NCBI GenBank assembly: GCA_044463945.1
Contig: JBIQLW010000006.1
Coordinates: 80,484-144,483, forward strand
Direction: 5' to 3'
Origin: 62-47 sp044463945
GTDB taxonomy: Bacteria; Pseudomonadota; Alphaproteobacteria; Rhizobiales; Xanthobacteraceae
Length of the DNA stretch: 64,000 bases
Part shown: positions 24,826 through 33,547 of the stretch, in pieces
Layout of the letters: the number at the start of each line of letters is the position of its first letter
How positions within the stretch are numbered: the first letter of the stretch is position 1
The notes under the pieces: generated by a model
Seen by the model: only the letters and a program-made list of their open reading frames with translations
Database searches by the model: none
Told to the model about the DNA's origin: nothing
Made by a program: the position numbers and the translations under genes

Positions 24826-24899
24826 TGGAGCGGGCGAAGGGAATCGAACCCTCGTATGCAGCTTGGGAAGCTGCCGTTCTACCATTGAACTACGCCCGC
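24826..24899 (-). tRNA. tRNA-Gly(CCC)
   Basis: Folds as a full cloverleaf on the - strand. The acceptor stem is GCGGGCG/CGCCCGC, the D arm contains GTTCAATGGTAGAAC, the anticodon stem GCAGC/GCTGC encloses TTCCCAA (anticodon CCC), and the T arm is GAGGGTTCGATTCCCTT. The discriminator is T and the CCA end is encoded. It reads GGG glycine codons. Confidence 0.95.
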
Positions 24900-25031
24900 G
24901 ACCGTCCCTGATTTAGCCGAGACGGCGCGGCAGGCCAAGCCCCATCCGCGAAGCCACCAAGCCATCAAAGCCCCGCCACAAGTCCGGCCGGCGGGCCGGC
25001 GGGGCCCAGTGGAGCCGGAAGTCGCCCGGCC

Positions 25032-26147
25032 TCACGGCCGGAAATGTTTGGACAGCTTGAGGCCCTGCGCCTGATAATTCGAGCCGATGCGCTGGCCGTA
25101 AAGCGCGTCGGGCCGCGCCAGCATCCGCTCATAGATCAGGCGGCCGACGATCTGGCCGTGTTCGAGGATGAACGGCACCTCGCGCGAGCGCACTTCCAGC
25201 ACGGCGCGTGCCCCTTCGCCGCCGGCGCCGGCATAACCGAAGCCGGGGTCGAAGAAACCGGCATAGTGAACGCGGAACTCGCCGACCAGCGGGTCGAACG
25301 GCACCATCTCGGCGGCGTAGTCCGGCGGCACCTGCACGGCTTCCTTTGACGCGAGAATGTAGAACTCGCCGGGATCGAGGATCAGGCTGCGGTCCGGCCG
25401 CGCCGCGATCGGCTCCCAGAAGTCGTTCACCGCATAGCCGCCGCGCCGGTCGATATCGACGACGCCGGTGTGGCGCTTGGCGCGATAACCGACGAAACCG
25501 CTGGCGTTCTCGCCGGATAGATCGACGCTGAGCGCCAGACCGCCGGTGAAATCGGCGTCGTCGCTATCGACCAGCCGCTCCTCGGCGTGCAGCGCTTCGA
25601 GGTCGTCGGTCGAGAGAACCGCATCACCGGTGCGGAAGCGCACCTGCGACAGCCGCGAGCCCTCGCGCAGCAGGATCGGAAACGTCTTGGGACTGATCTC
25701 GGCATAGAGCGGCCCGTGATAGCCGGCGCCGATCATGTCGAAGCGACGGGTGCCGTCGGCGATCACGCGGGTAAAGACGTCGAGCCGGCCGGTCGAGCTT
25801 TTCGGGTTGGCGGCGGCGACAACCTCCGGCGGCAGGGCCAGGCTTTCCAACAGCGGCACGATGTAGACGCAGTTGGTTTCCAGCACCGCGCCGTCGGTGA
25901 GGTCGATCTCGTGCAGTTTCAGTTCGTCGATGCGCTCGGCCACGGTTGCGTCCGGTCCCGGCAGGAAACTGGCCCGCACCCGGTAGGCGACATTGCCGAG
26001 CCGGAGATCAAGGCTCGCGGGCTGGATCTGGCTTTCGACAAAGGGGACTTCCGGCCGGATCCACCCGGCATCGGCCATCGCCGCGATCATGCGGTCGGAC
26101 AGGATTCCGTTGGCATCGGGATCAAGCGTCAGCGGCACCAGTCGCAT
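25032..26147 (-). CDS. dcd: 2'-deoxycytidine 5'-triphosphate deaminase, long alphaproteobacterial form
   Basis: 371 residues, twice the length of E. coli Dcd, with two tandem dUTPase-like folds. The first half carries QIQPASLDLRLG near residue 40 and NPKSSTGRLDVFTRVIADGT near 118. The second half has DPGEFYILASKE, DPGFGYAGAGGEGARAVLEVRS and EHGQIVGRLIYERM, and ends NYQAQGLKLSKHFRP. It makes dUTP from dCTP for thymidylate synthesis. It is transcribed divergently from metZ. Confidence 0.88.
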   Translation of the reverse strand: MRLVPLTLDPDANGILSDRMIAAMADAGWIRPEVPFVESQIQPASLDLRLGNVAYRVRASFLPGPDATVAERIDELKLHEIDLTDGAVLETNCVYIVPLLESLALPPEVVAAANPKSSTGRLDVFTRVIADGTRRFDMIGAGYHGPLYAEISPKTFPILLREGSRLSQVRFRTGDAVLSTDDLEALHAEERLVDSDDADFTGGLALSVDLSGENASGFVGYRAKRHTGVVDIDRRGGYAVNDFWEPIAARPDRSLILDPGEFYILASKEAVQVPPDYAAEMVPFDPLVGEFRVHYAGFFDPGFGYAGAGGEGARAVLEVRSREVPFILEHGQIVGRLIYERMLARPDALYGQRIGSNYQAQGLKLSKHFRP

Positions 26148-26242
26148 CCTCGATTTCGCCCTCAGAATGGGACGATACCAGCCTTATCGGTTATCCGATG
26201 GGCGGCTTGACGGAAAGGGCGGGCCGGACTATCAGCACCACT

Positions 26243-26302
26243 TATCCCGTGGTGATTTGAGCCGGCCGGCTTGCAGCCACGTTAAATAACTCGCTAAACA
26301 GG
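26243..26302 (+). ncRNA. SAM-II riboswitch
   Basis: The stretch CGTGGTGATTTG, then CCGGCTTGCAGCCACGTTAAA and finally GCTAAA matches the conserved core of the SAM-II (metA motif) H-type pseudoknot. CGTGG at 26248-26252 pairs with CCACG at 26277-26281. It lies about 85 bp before metZ, the typical alphaproteobacterial location. S-adenosylmethionine binding would lower metZ expression. Confidence 0.9.
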
Positions 26303-26330
26303 CCGGGGACACGTGATCCCGGCCTTTGTC
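26300..26330 (+). terminator. Terminator hairpin directly after the SAM-II riboswitch
   Basis: Stem AGGCCGGG (26300-26307) with CCCGGCCT (26318-26325), a 10-base loop, then TTTGTCTTTG. It abuts the riboswitch core, so the aptamer may control transcription through this hairpin. SAM-II elements are also known to act at translation initiation. Confidence 0.7.
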
Positions 26331-26385
26331 TTTGTCGCAAGGCCGGATTTTTTATGGCCGCGCCACGCCGCCGTAAGGAGATCAT

Positions 26386-27582
26386 ATGTCCGTCGCAACG
26401 CCCACAGCCTCGTCCTATCGCCCGGAAACCCGGCTGATCCATTCCGGCGTGCTGCGCTCGCAGTTCAACGAGACGGCGGAGGCGCTGTATCTCACGCAAG
26501 GTTTCGTCTACGACACCGCCGAGGAATGCGAGGCGCGCTTCAAGGGCGAGGACCCCGGCTTCATCTATTCGCGCTTCTCCAATCCCAACATCTCGATGTT
26601 CGAGTGCCGCATGTGCGAACTGGAGGGCGCCGAGGCCGCGCGCGCCACCGCCACCGGCATGGCGGCGGTGACCACGGCGATGCTGGCGCCCCTGCGCGCC
26701 GGCGATCACGTCGTCGCGGCGAAAGCGATGTTCGGCTCGTGCCGCTACGTGGTCGAGGACCTGCTGCCGCGCTACGGCATCGAATCGACGCTGGTGGACG
26801 GCCTCGATCTCGCGCAATGGCGGGCAGCGATGCGGCCCAACACCCGCACCTGCTTCCTCGAAAGCCCGACCAACCCGACGCTCGACGTGCTCGACATCGG
26901 CGCCATCGCGGCGATCGCCCACGACGCCGGCGCGCGGCTGATCGTGGACAACGTGTTCGCGACGCCGATCTGGCAGAGCCCGCTGTCGCTCGGCGCCGAC
27001 GTCGTGGTCTATTCCGCCACCAAGCACATCGACGGCCAGGGCCGCTGCCTCGGCGGCGTCATCCTGTCGTCGGACGATTTCATTCAGGAGCACATCCATA
27101 ATTTCATGCGCCAGACCGGGCCGTCGATCTCACCGTTCAACGCCTGGACGCTGGTGAAAGGGCTTGAAACGCTGGCGATCCGCGTGCGGCAGCAGACCGC
27201 CAACGCCGAAGCCATCGCCGACGCGCTGGCAGGCCATCCGAAGATCGCGCGGCTGATCTATCCCGGCCGCGCCGATCATCCGCAGGCGGAGCTTGTGAAG
27301 AAGCAGATGCGCGGCGGCTCGACGCTGATCGGCTTCGAGGTCAAGGGCGGCAAGGCGGCCGCGTTCCGCTTCCTCAACGCGCTCAAGCTCGCGCGCATCA
27401 GCAACAACCTTGGCGACGCCCGCAGCCTCGTCACCCATCCCGCCACCACCACGCATCAGCGGCTGACGCCGGAGGCGCGCGCCGAACTCGGCATCGGCGA
27501 AGGCTTCGTGCGCTTTTCGGCCGGCCTCGAACACGCCGACGACCTGATCGAGGACATCGACGCGGCGCTTCGGGATGCCTGA
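26386..27582 (+). CDS. metZ: O-succinylhomoserine sulfhydrylase
   Basis: 398 residues, Cys/Met-metabolism PLP enzyme family. The N-terminus PETRLIHSGVLRSQFNETAEALYLTQGFVYDTAEE and the FIYSRFSNPN motif are typical of MetZ. TATGMAAVTTAML binds the cofactor phosphate, and YSATKHIDGQGR holds the PLP lysine. NLGDARSLVTHPATTTHQRL is the substrate-specificity region. It makes homocysteine from O-succinylhomoserine and sulphide. Shine-Dalgarno AAGGAG lies 6 bases before ATG. Controlled by the SAM-II riboswitch upstream. Confidence 0.93.
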   Translation: MSVATPTASSYRPETRLIHSGVLRSQFNETAEALYLTQGFVYDTAEECEARFKGEDPGFIYSRFSNPNISMFECRMCELEGAEAARATATGMAAVTTAMLAPLRAGDHVVAAKAMFGSCRYVVEDLLPRYGIESTLVDGLDLAQWRAAMRPNTRTCFLESPTNPTLDVLDIGAIAAIAHDAGARLIVDNVFATPIWQSPLSLGADVVVYSATKHIDGQGRCLGGVILSSDDFIQEHIHNFMRQTGPSISPFNAWTLVKGLETLAIRVRQQTANAEAIADALAGHPKIARLIYPGRADHPQAELVKKQMRGGSTLIGFEVKGGKAAAFRFLNALKLARISNNLGDARSLVTHPATTTHQRLTPEARAELGIGEGFVRFSAGLEHADDLIEDIDAALRDA

Positions 27583-27591
27583 GGGGTTGCC

Positions 27592-28431
27592 ATGACGACG
27601 TTTGATTTCAGGCAGGTTGACGTTTTCGCCGGTGAGCGTCTCAAGGGAAATCCCCTTGCAGTCGTCGTCGGGGCCGATGAACTGCCCGACGAAAAGATGG
27701 CTGCCTTCGCGAACTGAACCAATCTGAGCGAGACGACTTTTCTGCTCAGGCCGACAACACGAGAGGCGGATTATCGGCTGCGGATTTTCACGCCGTCGGG
27801 CGAATTGCCATTGGCCGGACACCCGACGCTTGGCAGTTGCCATGTCTGGCTCAGCCTCGGCCATACGCCGCGACAATCGCATATCGTTCAGGAATGCGGC
27901 GCCGGCCTCATCCGGATCAAACGCGACACAAACCGGCTCGCCTTCGCCGCGCCACCGTTGCTGCGTGACGGAGCCGTTGAGGAGCAACTGCTGGAACAGG
28001 TAGCGACCGGCCTTCGAATTCACCGCAGCGACATCAAGGCGTCGCAGTGGATCGACAACGGACCGGGCTGGGTCGGGGTGCTGCTCGCGTCGCGCGCGGA
28101 CGTGCTGGCATTGCGACCGGACTATGCGGCGCTCGACGATCTCAAGCTCGGCGTGGTCGCGCCGTGGGACGCCGCGAAAGATGGCCGTGACGCGGCTTTC
28201 GAGGCTCGGGCCTTCATCGCGCCTCGCGCCAGCGAGGACCCGGTCACCGGAAGCCTGAACGCCGGTCTCGCGCAATGGCTGATCCCGGCCGGACTCGCGC
28301 CTGCGGCCTACATCGCAAGCCAGGGCACCGTGCTTGGACGGCAGGGCCGCATTTACATCGAAAGCGATGGCCATGACATCTGGATCGGTGGCGAGACCAG
28401 CATCTGCATCAAGGGCAAACTCACGCTGTAA
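27592..28431 (+). pseudogene. PhzF-family isomerase interrupted by one in-frame TGA
   Basis: Reading in one frame from ATG 27592 gives MTTFDFRQVDVFAGERLKGN, with the catalytic FxxxxGNPLAVV region. TGA at 27715-27717 then stands as codon 42, followed by TNLSETTFLL, RIFTPSGELPLAGHPTLGS and the C-terminal DPVTGSLNAGLAQW motif. Family members have a Trp or similar residue at this site (AN-W-TNLSET), so a TGG-to-TGA change is the likely cause. Everything else is intact over about 279 codons, which suggests a very recent mutation or a sequence error. It follows metZ by 9 bp. PhzF-like proteins are small-molecule isomerases/epimerases of mostly unknown substrate. Confidence 0.8.
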
Positions 28432-28584
28432 TACCGCCCTTGCCGCACGGCCTACGACGAAATACGCACGACTTCCCCGTGGGTTGCGGTGATTTGCGCA
28501 TCGCAATCGCCGCGCGAAACCTCTAAGGTGGCGCCGGCTCACGCAAATTCGGGCCAAGCGACAAGCAATCCACGAGGCGTTTCG

Positions 28585-29790
28585 ATGAAATTCAAGACAA
28601 TCCTGATGACAGCCGCCGCGGTGCTGGCGCTCGGCAGCACGGCGCGGGCGGACATCTCCGTCAAGCTCGGCGTGCTGAACGACATGTCCAGCCTTTACGC
28701 CGACATTTCCGGTCCCGGCTCGGTGGTCGCCGCCAAGCTCGCGGTCGAGGACTTCGCCAAGACCAACAACGACATCAAGGTCGAGGTGATCGGCGCCGAC
28801 CATCAGAACAAGCCCGACATCGGCAGCAACATCGCGCGCCAGTGGTACGACCGCGAGAACGTGGACGTCATTCTCGACACCACGACATCGTCGGTGGCGC
28901 TGGCGGTATCGGAAGTGACGAAGGAAAAGAAGAAGATCTTCATTCCGTCCGGCGGCGGCAGCTCCGACCTCACCGGCAAGGCGTGCTCGCCCTACACCGT
29001 CCACTGGACCTACGACACCTGGGCGCTCGCCAACGGCACCGGCTCGGCCATGACCAAGCAGGGCGCCGACACCTGGTTTCTGCTGGTCGCCGACTACGCC
29101 TTCGGCGCTGCGCTCGAACGCGACACCTCGGAAGCCGTCACCAAGGCCGGCGGCAAGGTGGTCGGCAGCGTCAAGCACCCGCTGAACTCGTCGGACTTCT
29201 CCTCGTTCCTGCTGCGCGCGCAAGCCTCCAAGGCCAAGGTGGTGGCGCTCGCCAATGCCGGCAGCGACATGATCAACGCCATCAAGCAGGCCGCGGAGTT
29301 CGGCCTCACCCAGAGCGGGCAGTCGCTCGCCGGCCTTCTGATCTTCTCCAGCGACGTCAAGGCGCTCGGATTGCAAGCCGCGCAGGGCCTGGTGCTGACC
29401 GAAGCGTTCTACTGGGATCAGACCGACGCAACGCGGGCCTTCTCCAAGCGCTTCGCCGAGAAGTTCAACGGCAAGATGCCGACCAGCGCGCAGGCCGGCG
29501 TCTATTCCAGCGTGCTGCACTACCTGAAGGCGGTCGCCGCCGCGAAGACGAAGGATTCCGACGCGGTCATGGCCAAGATGAAGGAACTGCCGATCGATGA
29601 CGCGCTGTTCGGCAAGGGCTCGATCCGTCCCGACGGGCGCGCGATTCACGACATGTATCTCTATCAGGTGAAGAAGCCGTCGGAGTCGAAGGGAGAGTGG
29701 GACATCTACAAGGTGCTCGCCACCATTCCCGCCGACGAAGCGTTCCGTCCGATGGATCAGGGCGGCTGCCCGCTGGTGGCGAAGAAGTAA
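28585..29790 (+). CDS. LivK-like ABC transporter substrate-binding protein (orphan)
   Basis: 401 residues, type I periplasmic binding fold. Signal peptide MKFKTILMTAAAVLALGSTARA with cleavage after residue 22. Family landmarks: VKLGVLNDMSSLYADISGPGS, GADHQNKPDIGSNIARQWYD, DTTTSSVALAVSEVTKEKKK and ADYAFGAALERDT. It resembles the second such protein at 52408 throughout. No permease or ATPase gene is adjacent, so it must be served by transporter parts encoded elsewhere, possibly the LivHM set at the left edge. Terminator at 29840. Confidence 0.9.
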   Translation: MKFKTILMTAAAVLALGSTARADISVKLGVLNDMSSLYADISGPGSVVAAKLAVEDFAKTNNDIKVEVIGADHQNKPDIGSNIARQWYDRENVDVILDTTTSSVALAVSEVTKEKKKIFIPSGGGSSDLTGKACSPYTVHWTYDTWALANGTGSAMTKQGADTWFLLVADYAFGAALERDTSEAVTKAGGKVVGSVKHPLNSSDFSSFLLRAQASKAKVVALANAGSDMINAIKQAAEFGLTQSGQSLAGLLIFSSDVKALGLQAAQGLVLTEAFYWDQTDATRAFSKRFAEKFNGKMPTSAQAGVYSSVLHYLKAVAAAKTKDSDAVMAKMKELPIDDALFGKGSIRPDGRAIHDMYLYQVKKPSESKGEWDIYKVLATIPADEAFRPMDQGGCPLVAKK

Positions 29791-29838
29791 CACCACACGG
29801 CGCGATCGCGATCACAATCGATCGCCCGCTGCAAAACA

Positions 29839-29869
29839 AAATCCCGGCTCGCGAGGGTCGGGATTTTTT
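29839..29869 (+). terminator. Rho-independent terminator after the substrate-binding protein gene
   Basis: AATCCCG and CGGGATT form the stem, followed by a run of T to 29869. It lies about 50 bp after the stop at 29790. The leftward SGNH-hydrolase gene ends on its other side. Confidence 0.8.
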
Positions 29870-29876
29870 GCGCCTC

Positions 29877-30776
29877 TCACATCGGCGAATAGTCTGGCGC
29901 CTCCGCCGGCGCGGTGACGCCAAGCTTGACCGATCCGACCGAGCGGATGATGTCATCACCCAGAAGCTGCGCGAAGCAGGCATAGCCCCAGTCGTTCATG
30001 TGCAACCCATCGGCGATCGAGAAGCGGTCGAACGCCAGCGCCTGCTTCTGGTGCCATTCGCGCATCACCGCGAAGCGCGGGAAGATGCCGACATGGCGCT
30101 GCCCCGCCACCCTGCTCAGGAGCCGCACCATGCGGCTCGCGCGCTCGCCGGTGCGGTTCACCGCCGGCACGTATTGCGGATCGACCAGCACAACGTCGGC
30201 CCCCGCCGCCTGAATGCGCGAGATGCCGTCCTCGACCTGCGCGATAGTGGTGTCGGTGTCGAGGTTGCGCAGGATCGCGTTGGTGCCGACCTGCCAGATC
30301 ACCAGATCCGGCTTCTCGTCAATCACCGCCTGCTTCAGCCGCCGCAGCATTTCCGGCGTGTCCTCGCCGCCGCGGCCGCGGTTGAGCACGGTGATGGCCG
30401 CGCCGGGATACTTGCGCCTGAGTTGCGCGGCGAGCCGGCTCGGATAGGTGAACTCGGGCGCGGTCGAGCCGTAGCCCTCGGTCGATGACGAGCCGAACGC
30501 GATAATCGTCACCGGCTTGCGCGCGGCAAGCTTGCCCGCGACGTGGGGAAGCGCGCGCAACGTCCTGCCGACGCCCTTGGGCGACAGGCACGGCGCGCGG
30601 CGGAAGATATCGGCGGCGTCAGCCGCTGTCCGTTTACCGACAACGACGGTGTTTGCCGCCGCGCGGACAACCCCCTGCGGCGCATCCTGCGCCGACGCCG
30701 GCGCGCCGCCTCCCGCCACCGCGGACGCCAACGCCGCCACGGCGACGGCCCGGCCCAGACGACCCCACATCCTCAT
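29877..30776 (-). CDS. Secreted SGNH/GDSL hydrolase with intact catalytic blocks
   Basis: 299 residues. Signal peptide AVAVAALASAVAGGGAPASAQ. SGNH blocks are complete: IIAFGSSSTEGYGS (nucleophile Ser), LNRGRGGEDTPEML (Gly), IWQVGTNAI (Asn) and ADGLHMNDWGYAC (Asp and His dyad). Probably an esterase that removes or transfers acyl groups on a periplasmic glycan. The start overlaps the stop of the upstream paralogue (ATGA), and an OpgC-type acyltransferase heads the same operon. Confidence 0.85.
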   Translation of the reverse strand: MRMWGRLGRAVAVAALASAVAGGGAPASAQDAPQGVVRAAANTVVVGKRTAADAADIFRRAPCLSPKGVGRTLRALPHVAGKLAARKPVTIIAFGSSSTEGYGSTAPEFTYPSRLAAQLRRKYPGAAITVLNRGRGGEDTPEMLRRLKQAVIDEKPDLVIWQVGTNAILRNLDTDTTIAQVEDGISRIQAAGADVVLVDPQYVPAVNRTGERASRMVRLLSRVAGQRHVGIFPRFAVMREWHQKQALAFDRFSIADGLHMNDWGYACFAQLLGDDIIRSVGSVKLGVTAPAEAPDYSPM

Positions 30777-31534
30777 TGAGGCGGCGCCCCCAGCTCCGCT
30801 GGCTTGATGTGCGCGGTATCGATCACGAACGTCGCCAGCGCGCGGCCGAGACAGTCGTGGACCCGCTTGGCCAGTTCGATACCGCGGGAAGTGTTGAACA
30901 GATCGAAGCGGCCCGTCTCGTTCCAGTGGTGCATGATCGCAAACCGATCGAACAGCGGCACCTCGTGCTGCTGGGCGACCACGCGCATCACGTCGAGATA
31001 GGGCGCGGTGGTAATCATGGTTTCCATGCGCGGACCATATTGCAGGTTCATCAGAACGACATCCGCGCCGCGCTTGCGCAAGGCGGCAACGCCGTCGTCA
31101 ACGGCGGTGCGGAAATCGTCCGGATCAACCGCCCGCATAGCATCGACGGTGCCGGTCTGCCATATGACCAAGGTCGGCTGCCGGTTGGCCAGGATCGTGT
31201 CGAGGCCATCGACCACCTCGGCGGCAGTCTTCTTGATCTGCAACTGGAGGTTGACGCTGACCTGGACGGACGGCAGGCGGTCGCGCAGCGCCGCTTCCAG
31301 GCGGCCGGGGAAGCCGGTGCCGTCGGGCGCGACCACGGTGGCCGAGCGGCTGCCGATCACTACGATATCGAGGCGCCGCTCGGTCTTCACCGCGTCGGCG
31401 ACCTCGGTCAGCGGACTGTCACTGGTGAGCAGATAGGCCGGGACCTCGCAGCCGGGCCGCGGCGCATCCTCGCCCGCTGCCAGCGCCGTGCTCCACAGCA
31501 AGGCCAGAACAGCCAGGCCGGCGATGGCCCTCAT
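30773..31534 (-). CDS. SGNH-like secreted protein with degenerate active site
   Basis: 253 residues with signal peptide MRAIAGLAVLALLWSTALAAG. It parallels the downstream SGNH hydrolase: VVIGSRSATVV at the nucleophile block, IWQTGTVDAM at the Asn block and MHHWNETGRFDLF matching its MREWHQKQALAFDRF. The final block lacks the D-G-L-H pattern; it reads NTSRGIELAKRVHDC, and the Asn of block III is replaced. It is probably non-catalytic or altered in mechanism. It overlaps the opgC stop at its start (ATGA). Confidence 0.75.
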   Translation of the reverse strand: MRAIAGLAVLALLWSTALAAGEDAPRPGCEVPAYLLTSDSPLTEVADAVKTERRLDIVVIGSRSATVVAPDGTGFPGRLEAALRDRLPSVQVSVNLQLQIKKTAAEVVDGLDTILANRQPTLVIWQTGTVDAMRAVDPDDFRTAVDDGVAALRKRGADVVLMNLQYGPRMETMITTAPYLDVMRVVAQQHEVPLFDRFAIMHHWNETGRFDLFNTSRGIELAKRVHDCLGRALATFVIDTAHIKPAELGAPPQ

Positions 31535-32820
31535 GATCCTCCTCCCGCCAAGTCAGCGTTGTCGTCGGCTTTCGCGTCTTTTCCGCCCTTGGCTGCCACC
31601 CGCTTATACCATGAAAAGACCGCGGCGGCGGCTGACATCACCACAATTCCGACGAGGCTGATGACGAAGTGGGTCACCGCACCGCCGGACACCTCGGCCA
31701 GCACGAAATGGCCGGCGAACGCCAGGAACACGCCGAGGCAGAAGATTTCCAGCGAGTGCTGGCCGCACAGGATCGCCGGTCTGAGCCACGGCGAGCGCAG
31801 GCCCGGCCAGTCCTTCGGCAGGACATAGACCGTCACCGCCGCGACGGCGAGAAAATGCGCGAACCGCAGCACGTCGAGGTCGGTCTTGTTGATCGGGTAC
31901 ATCCACTGCTCGATGACGCTCGGCACGAAATGGCCAAGCCCCGGCATGTGCCAGGTCAGCGTGACGAAGAACGCCGCCAACAGATAGGCAATGCAGAGGC
32001 CGAGCAGGATGGGCGACGACAGAAAGGGGGCCATGCGCCGGGCGCCGCCCAGTGCGCACCACGCCCCGAACACGAACAGAAGCTGCCAGGCGAACGGGTT
32101 GAAGAACCAGACGCCGTTCGGATAGGCCGGCAGGTTCAACCCGAACTGCCAAGCGGCGGCGTAGACCGCGACCGAGAGAGCCAGCGTCAAATCCGGCTTG
32201 CGCTGCATCAGCCAGATGATCGGCGGCAGGACCAGCATCAGCACGATGTAGAGCGGCAGCACGTCCATGTTGACGGGCCGGAACTTGAGCAGCAGCGCCT
32301 GCACGATGGTGACGTCGGGCTGCTTGAGGAAGTCGAGGATGCCCATTTCCTCGGTGTAGAGCGGGTTCTCGAACCTGGTGGCGACGTAGGAAATCTCCGC
32401 CAGGAAGATCGTGAACAGAAAGACGTGGGCGACGTAGATCTGCCAGACGCGCTTGAGGATGCGCGCGCCCGCCACCACGAAGCCGCGCTCGGTCATGGCG
32501 CGGCCGTAGACGAATGCCGCCGTATAGCCCGAGATGAAAATGAAAATCTCGGTGGCGTCGCTGAAGCCGTAGTTGCGGATCGTCAGCCAGGTGAACAGGT
32601 TGGGCGGCAAGTGATCGATGAAGATCAGCCACAGCGCCAGCCCGCGAAACAGGTCGAGACGCAGTTCGCGCTCGCCGCCCACCGGGCCTCCCGCGGGGGC
32701 GGGAGGCTTGCGGCCCGCCAGGGGCGGCGAAGACACGGGCGCGGCGTCATCCTTCACGCTGTCGTCCTCGGCGGCGCGCGCCGCCGGCGCGCTGGGGGAT
32801 GGATCGGTGACGGATGTCAT
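31531..32820 (-). CDS. opgC: OpgC-family membrane acyl(succinyl)transferase
   Basis: 429 residues. A Pro/Ala-rich cytoplasmic N-terminus of about 50 residues precedes ten or so membrane segments. OpgC signatures include LRLDLFRGLALWLIFIDHLPPN (the conserved His), FSDATEIFIFISGYTAAFVYGR and RPVNMDVLPLYIVLM. Relatives succinylate osmoregulated periplasmic glucans. With two secreted SGNH proteins downstream, a glycan acylation/deacylation unit is likely; whether the target is OPG or another polymer is not shown. Confidence 0.85.
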   Translation of the reverse strand: MTSVTDPSPSAPAARAAEDDSVKDDAAPVSSPPLAGRKPPAPAGGPVGGERELRLDLFRGLALWLIFIDHLPPNLFTWLTIRNYGFSDATEIFIFISGYTAAFVYGRAMTERGFVVAGARILKRVWQIYVAHVFLFTIFLAEISYVATRFENPLYTEEMGILDFLKQPDVTIVQALLLKFRPVNMDVLPLYIVLMLVLPPIIWLMQRKPDLTLALSVAVYAAAWQFGLNLPAYPNGVWFFNPFAWQLLFVFGAWCALGGARRMAPFLSSPILLGLCIAYLLAAFFVTLTWHMPGLGHFVPSVIEQWMYPINKTDLDVLRFAHFLAVAAVTVYVLPKDWPGLRSPWLRPAILCGQHSLEIFCLGVFLAFAGHFVLAEVSGGAVTHFVISLVGIVVMSAAAAVFSWYKRVAAKGGKDAKADDNADLAGGGS

Positions 32821-33050
32821 CTGTTCCGTGGGTGTGAAAGCTGGATGTGCGCGCCGAACGCTCCGGTCGCAAGCCGCCGTAACGTCGCGGCCCGGTCACG
32901 GGCTTTCCCTTGGATGATTATACGTAACGGACCGGACGACGCTGCGCTTCTTGCCGACAACTATGTTGAAATCGCGGTCGCACCGGCCCGGTCATTTGGT
33001 TCCGTGGGTGGTTTTGGGTATGGTGGCGCGAGCTTGGAGAGACGCTTCGC

Positions 33051-33449
33051 ATGTACCGCGCCGTCACCCGCCAGATCGAGGTCACCGTCGAGCCGAACTT
33101 CATGCCGGAACGCTCGTCGGAGGCGCCGCCGGAGCCGCGCTACTTCTGGTCCTACACCATCGTCATCACCAATTCCGGGCCGGAAACGGTGCAGTTGCGC
33201 GCCCGCCACTGGATCATCACCGACGCCACCGGCCGTATTCAGGAGGTGCGCGGCGCCGGCGTGGTCGGCGAACAGCCGATCCTCGCGCCCGGCGAGCGCT
33301 TCGAATATACCAGCGGCGTGCCGCTGCCGACTTCGTCCGGCTTCATGACCGGCCGCTACCAGATGGTGACCGACCGCGGCGAGCCTTTCGAGATCGACAT
33401 CCCGACCTTCTCGCTCGATAGCCCGCAGGCCCGGCGGACGCTGAACTGA
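33051..33449 (+). CDS. apaG: ApaG domain protein
   Basis: 132 residues, usual length. Conserved features: ITVEPNFMPERS-like opening (VTVEPNFMPERSS), YFWSYTIVITNSG, HWIITDATG, VVGEQPILAPGERFEYTSG and FMTGRYQMV. It is an immunoglobulin-like fold linked in enterobacteria to Co/Mg resistance and Ap4A metabolism; its molecular function is uncertain. Single gene, convergent with hslO. Confidence 0.92.
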   Translation: MYRAVTRQIEVTVEPNFMPERSSEAPPEPRYFWSYTIVITNSGPETVQLRARHWIITDATGRIQEVRGAGVVGEQPILAPGERFEYTSGVPLPTSSGFMTGRYQMVTDRGEPFEIDIPTFSLDSPQARRTLN

Positions 33450-33490
33450 GTCTCCTCGACCTTTTGCGGGCTGTTGAAAATTATTCCTTG

Positions 33491-33537
33491 CCCCGGACGC
33501 GGTGCAGCATGAAATGCCGCTCCGCAGAACCGGGACG
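33491..33537. repeat. Intergenic palindromic repeat, CCGGG-ended family
   Basis: The element starts CCCCGGACGCGGTGC and ends CTCCGCAGAACCGGGAC. It lies between the convergent apaG and hslO ends and resembles the two elements at 53664 and 53741. The imperfect arms can fold into a hairpin that may help termination from both sides. Confidence 0.55.
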
Positions 33538-33547
33538 CGGCTGATAA

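Noticed and set aside
24532..24885. Small open frames on both strands beside tRNA-Gly
   Set aside because: Arg/Pro/Ser-rich, overlapping the tRNA, no start signals.
27130..29796. Open frame of 888 codons on the - strand opposite metZ, phzF and the binding-protein gene
   Set aside because: Arg/Gly/His-rich translation without domains, exactly antisense to well-recognised genes; a product of GC-rich codon bias.
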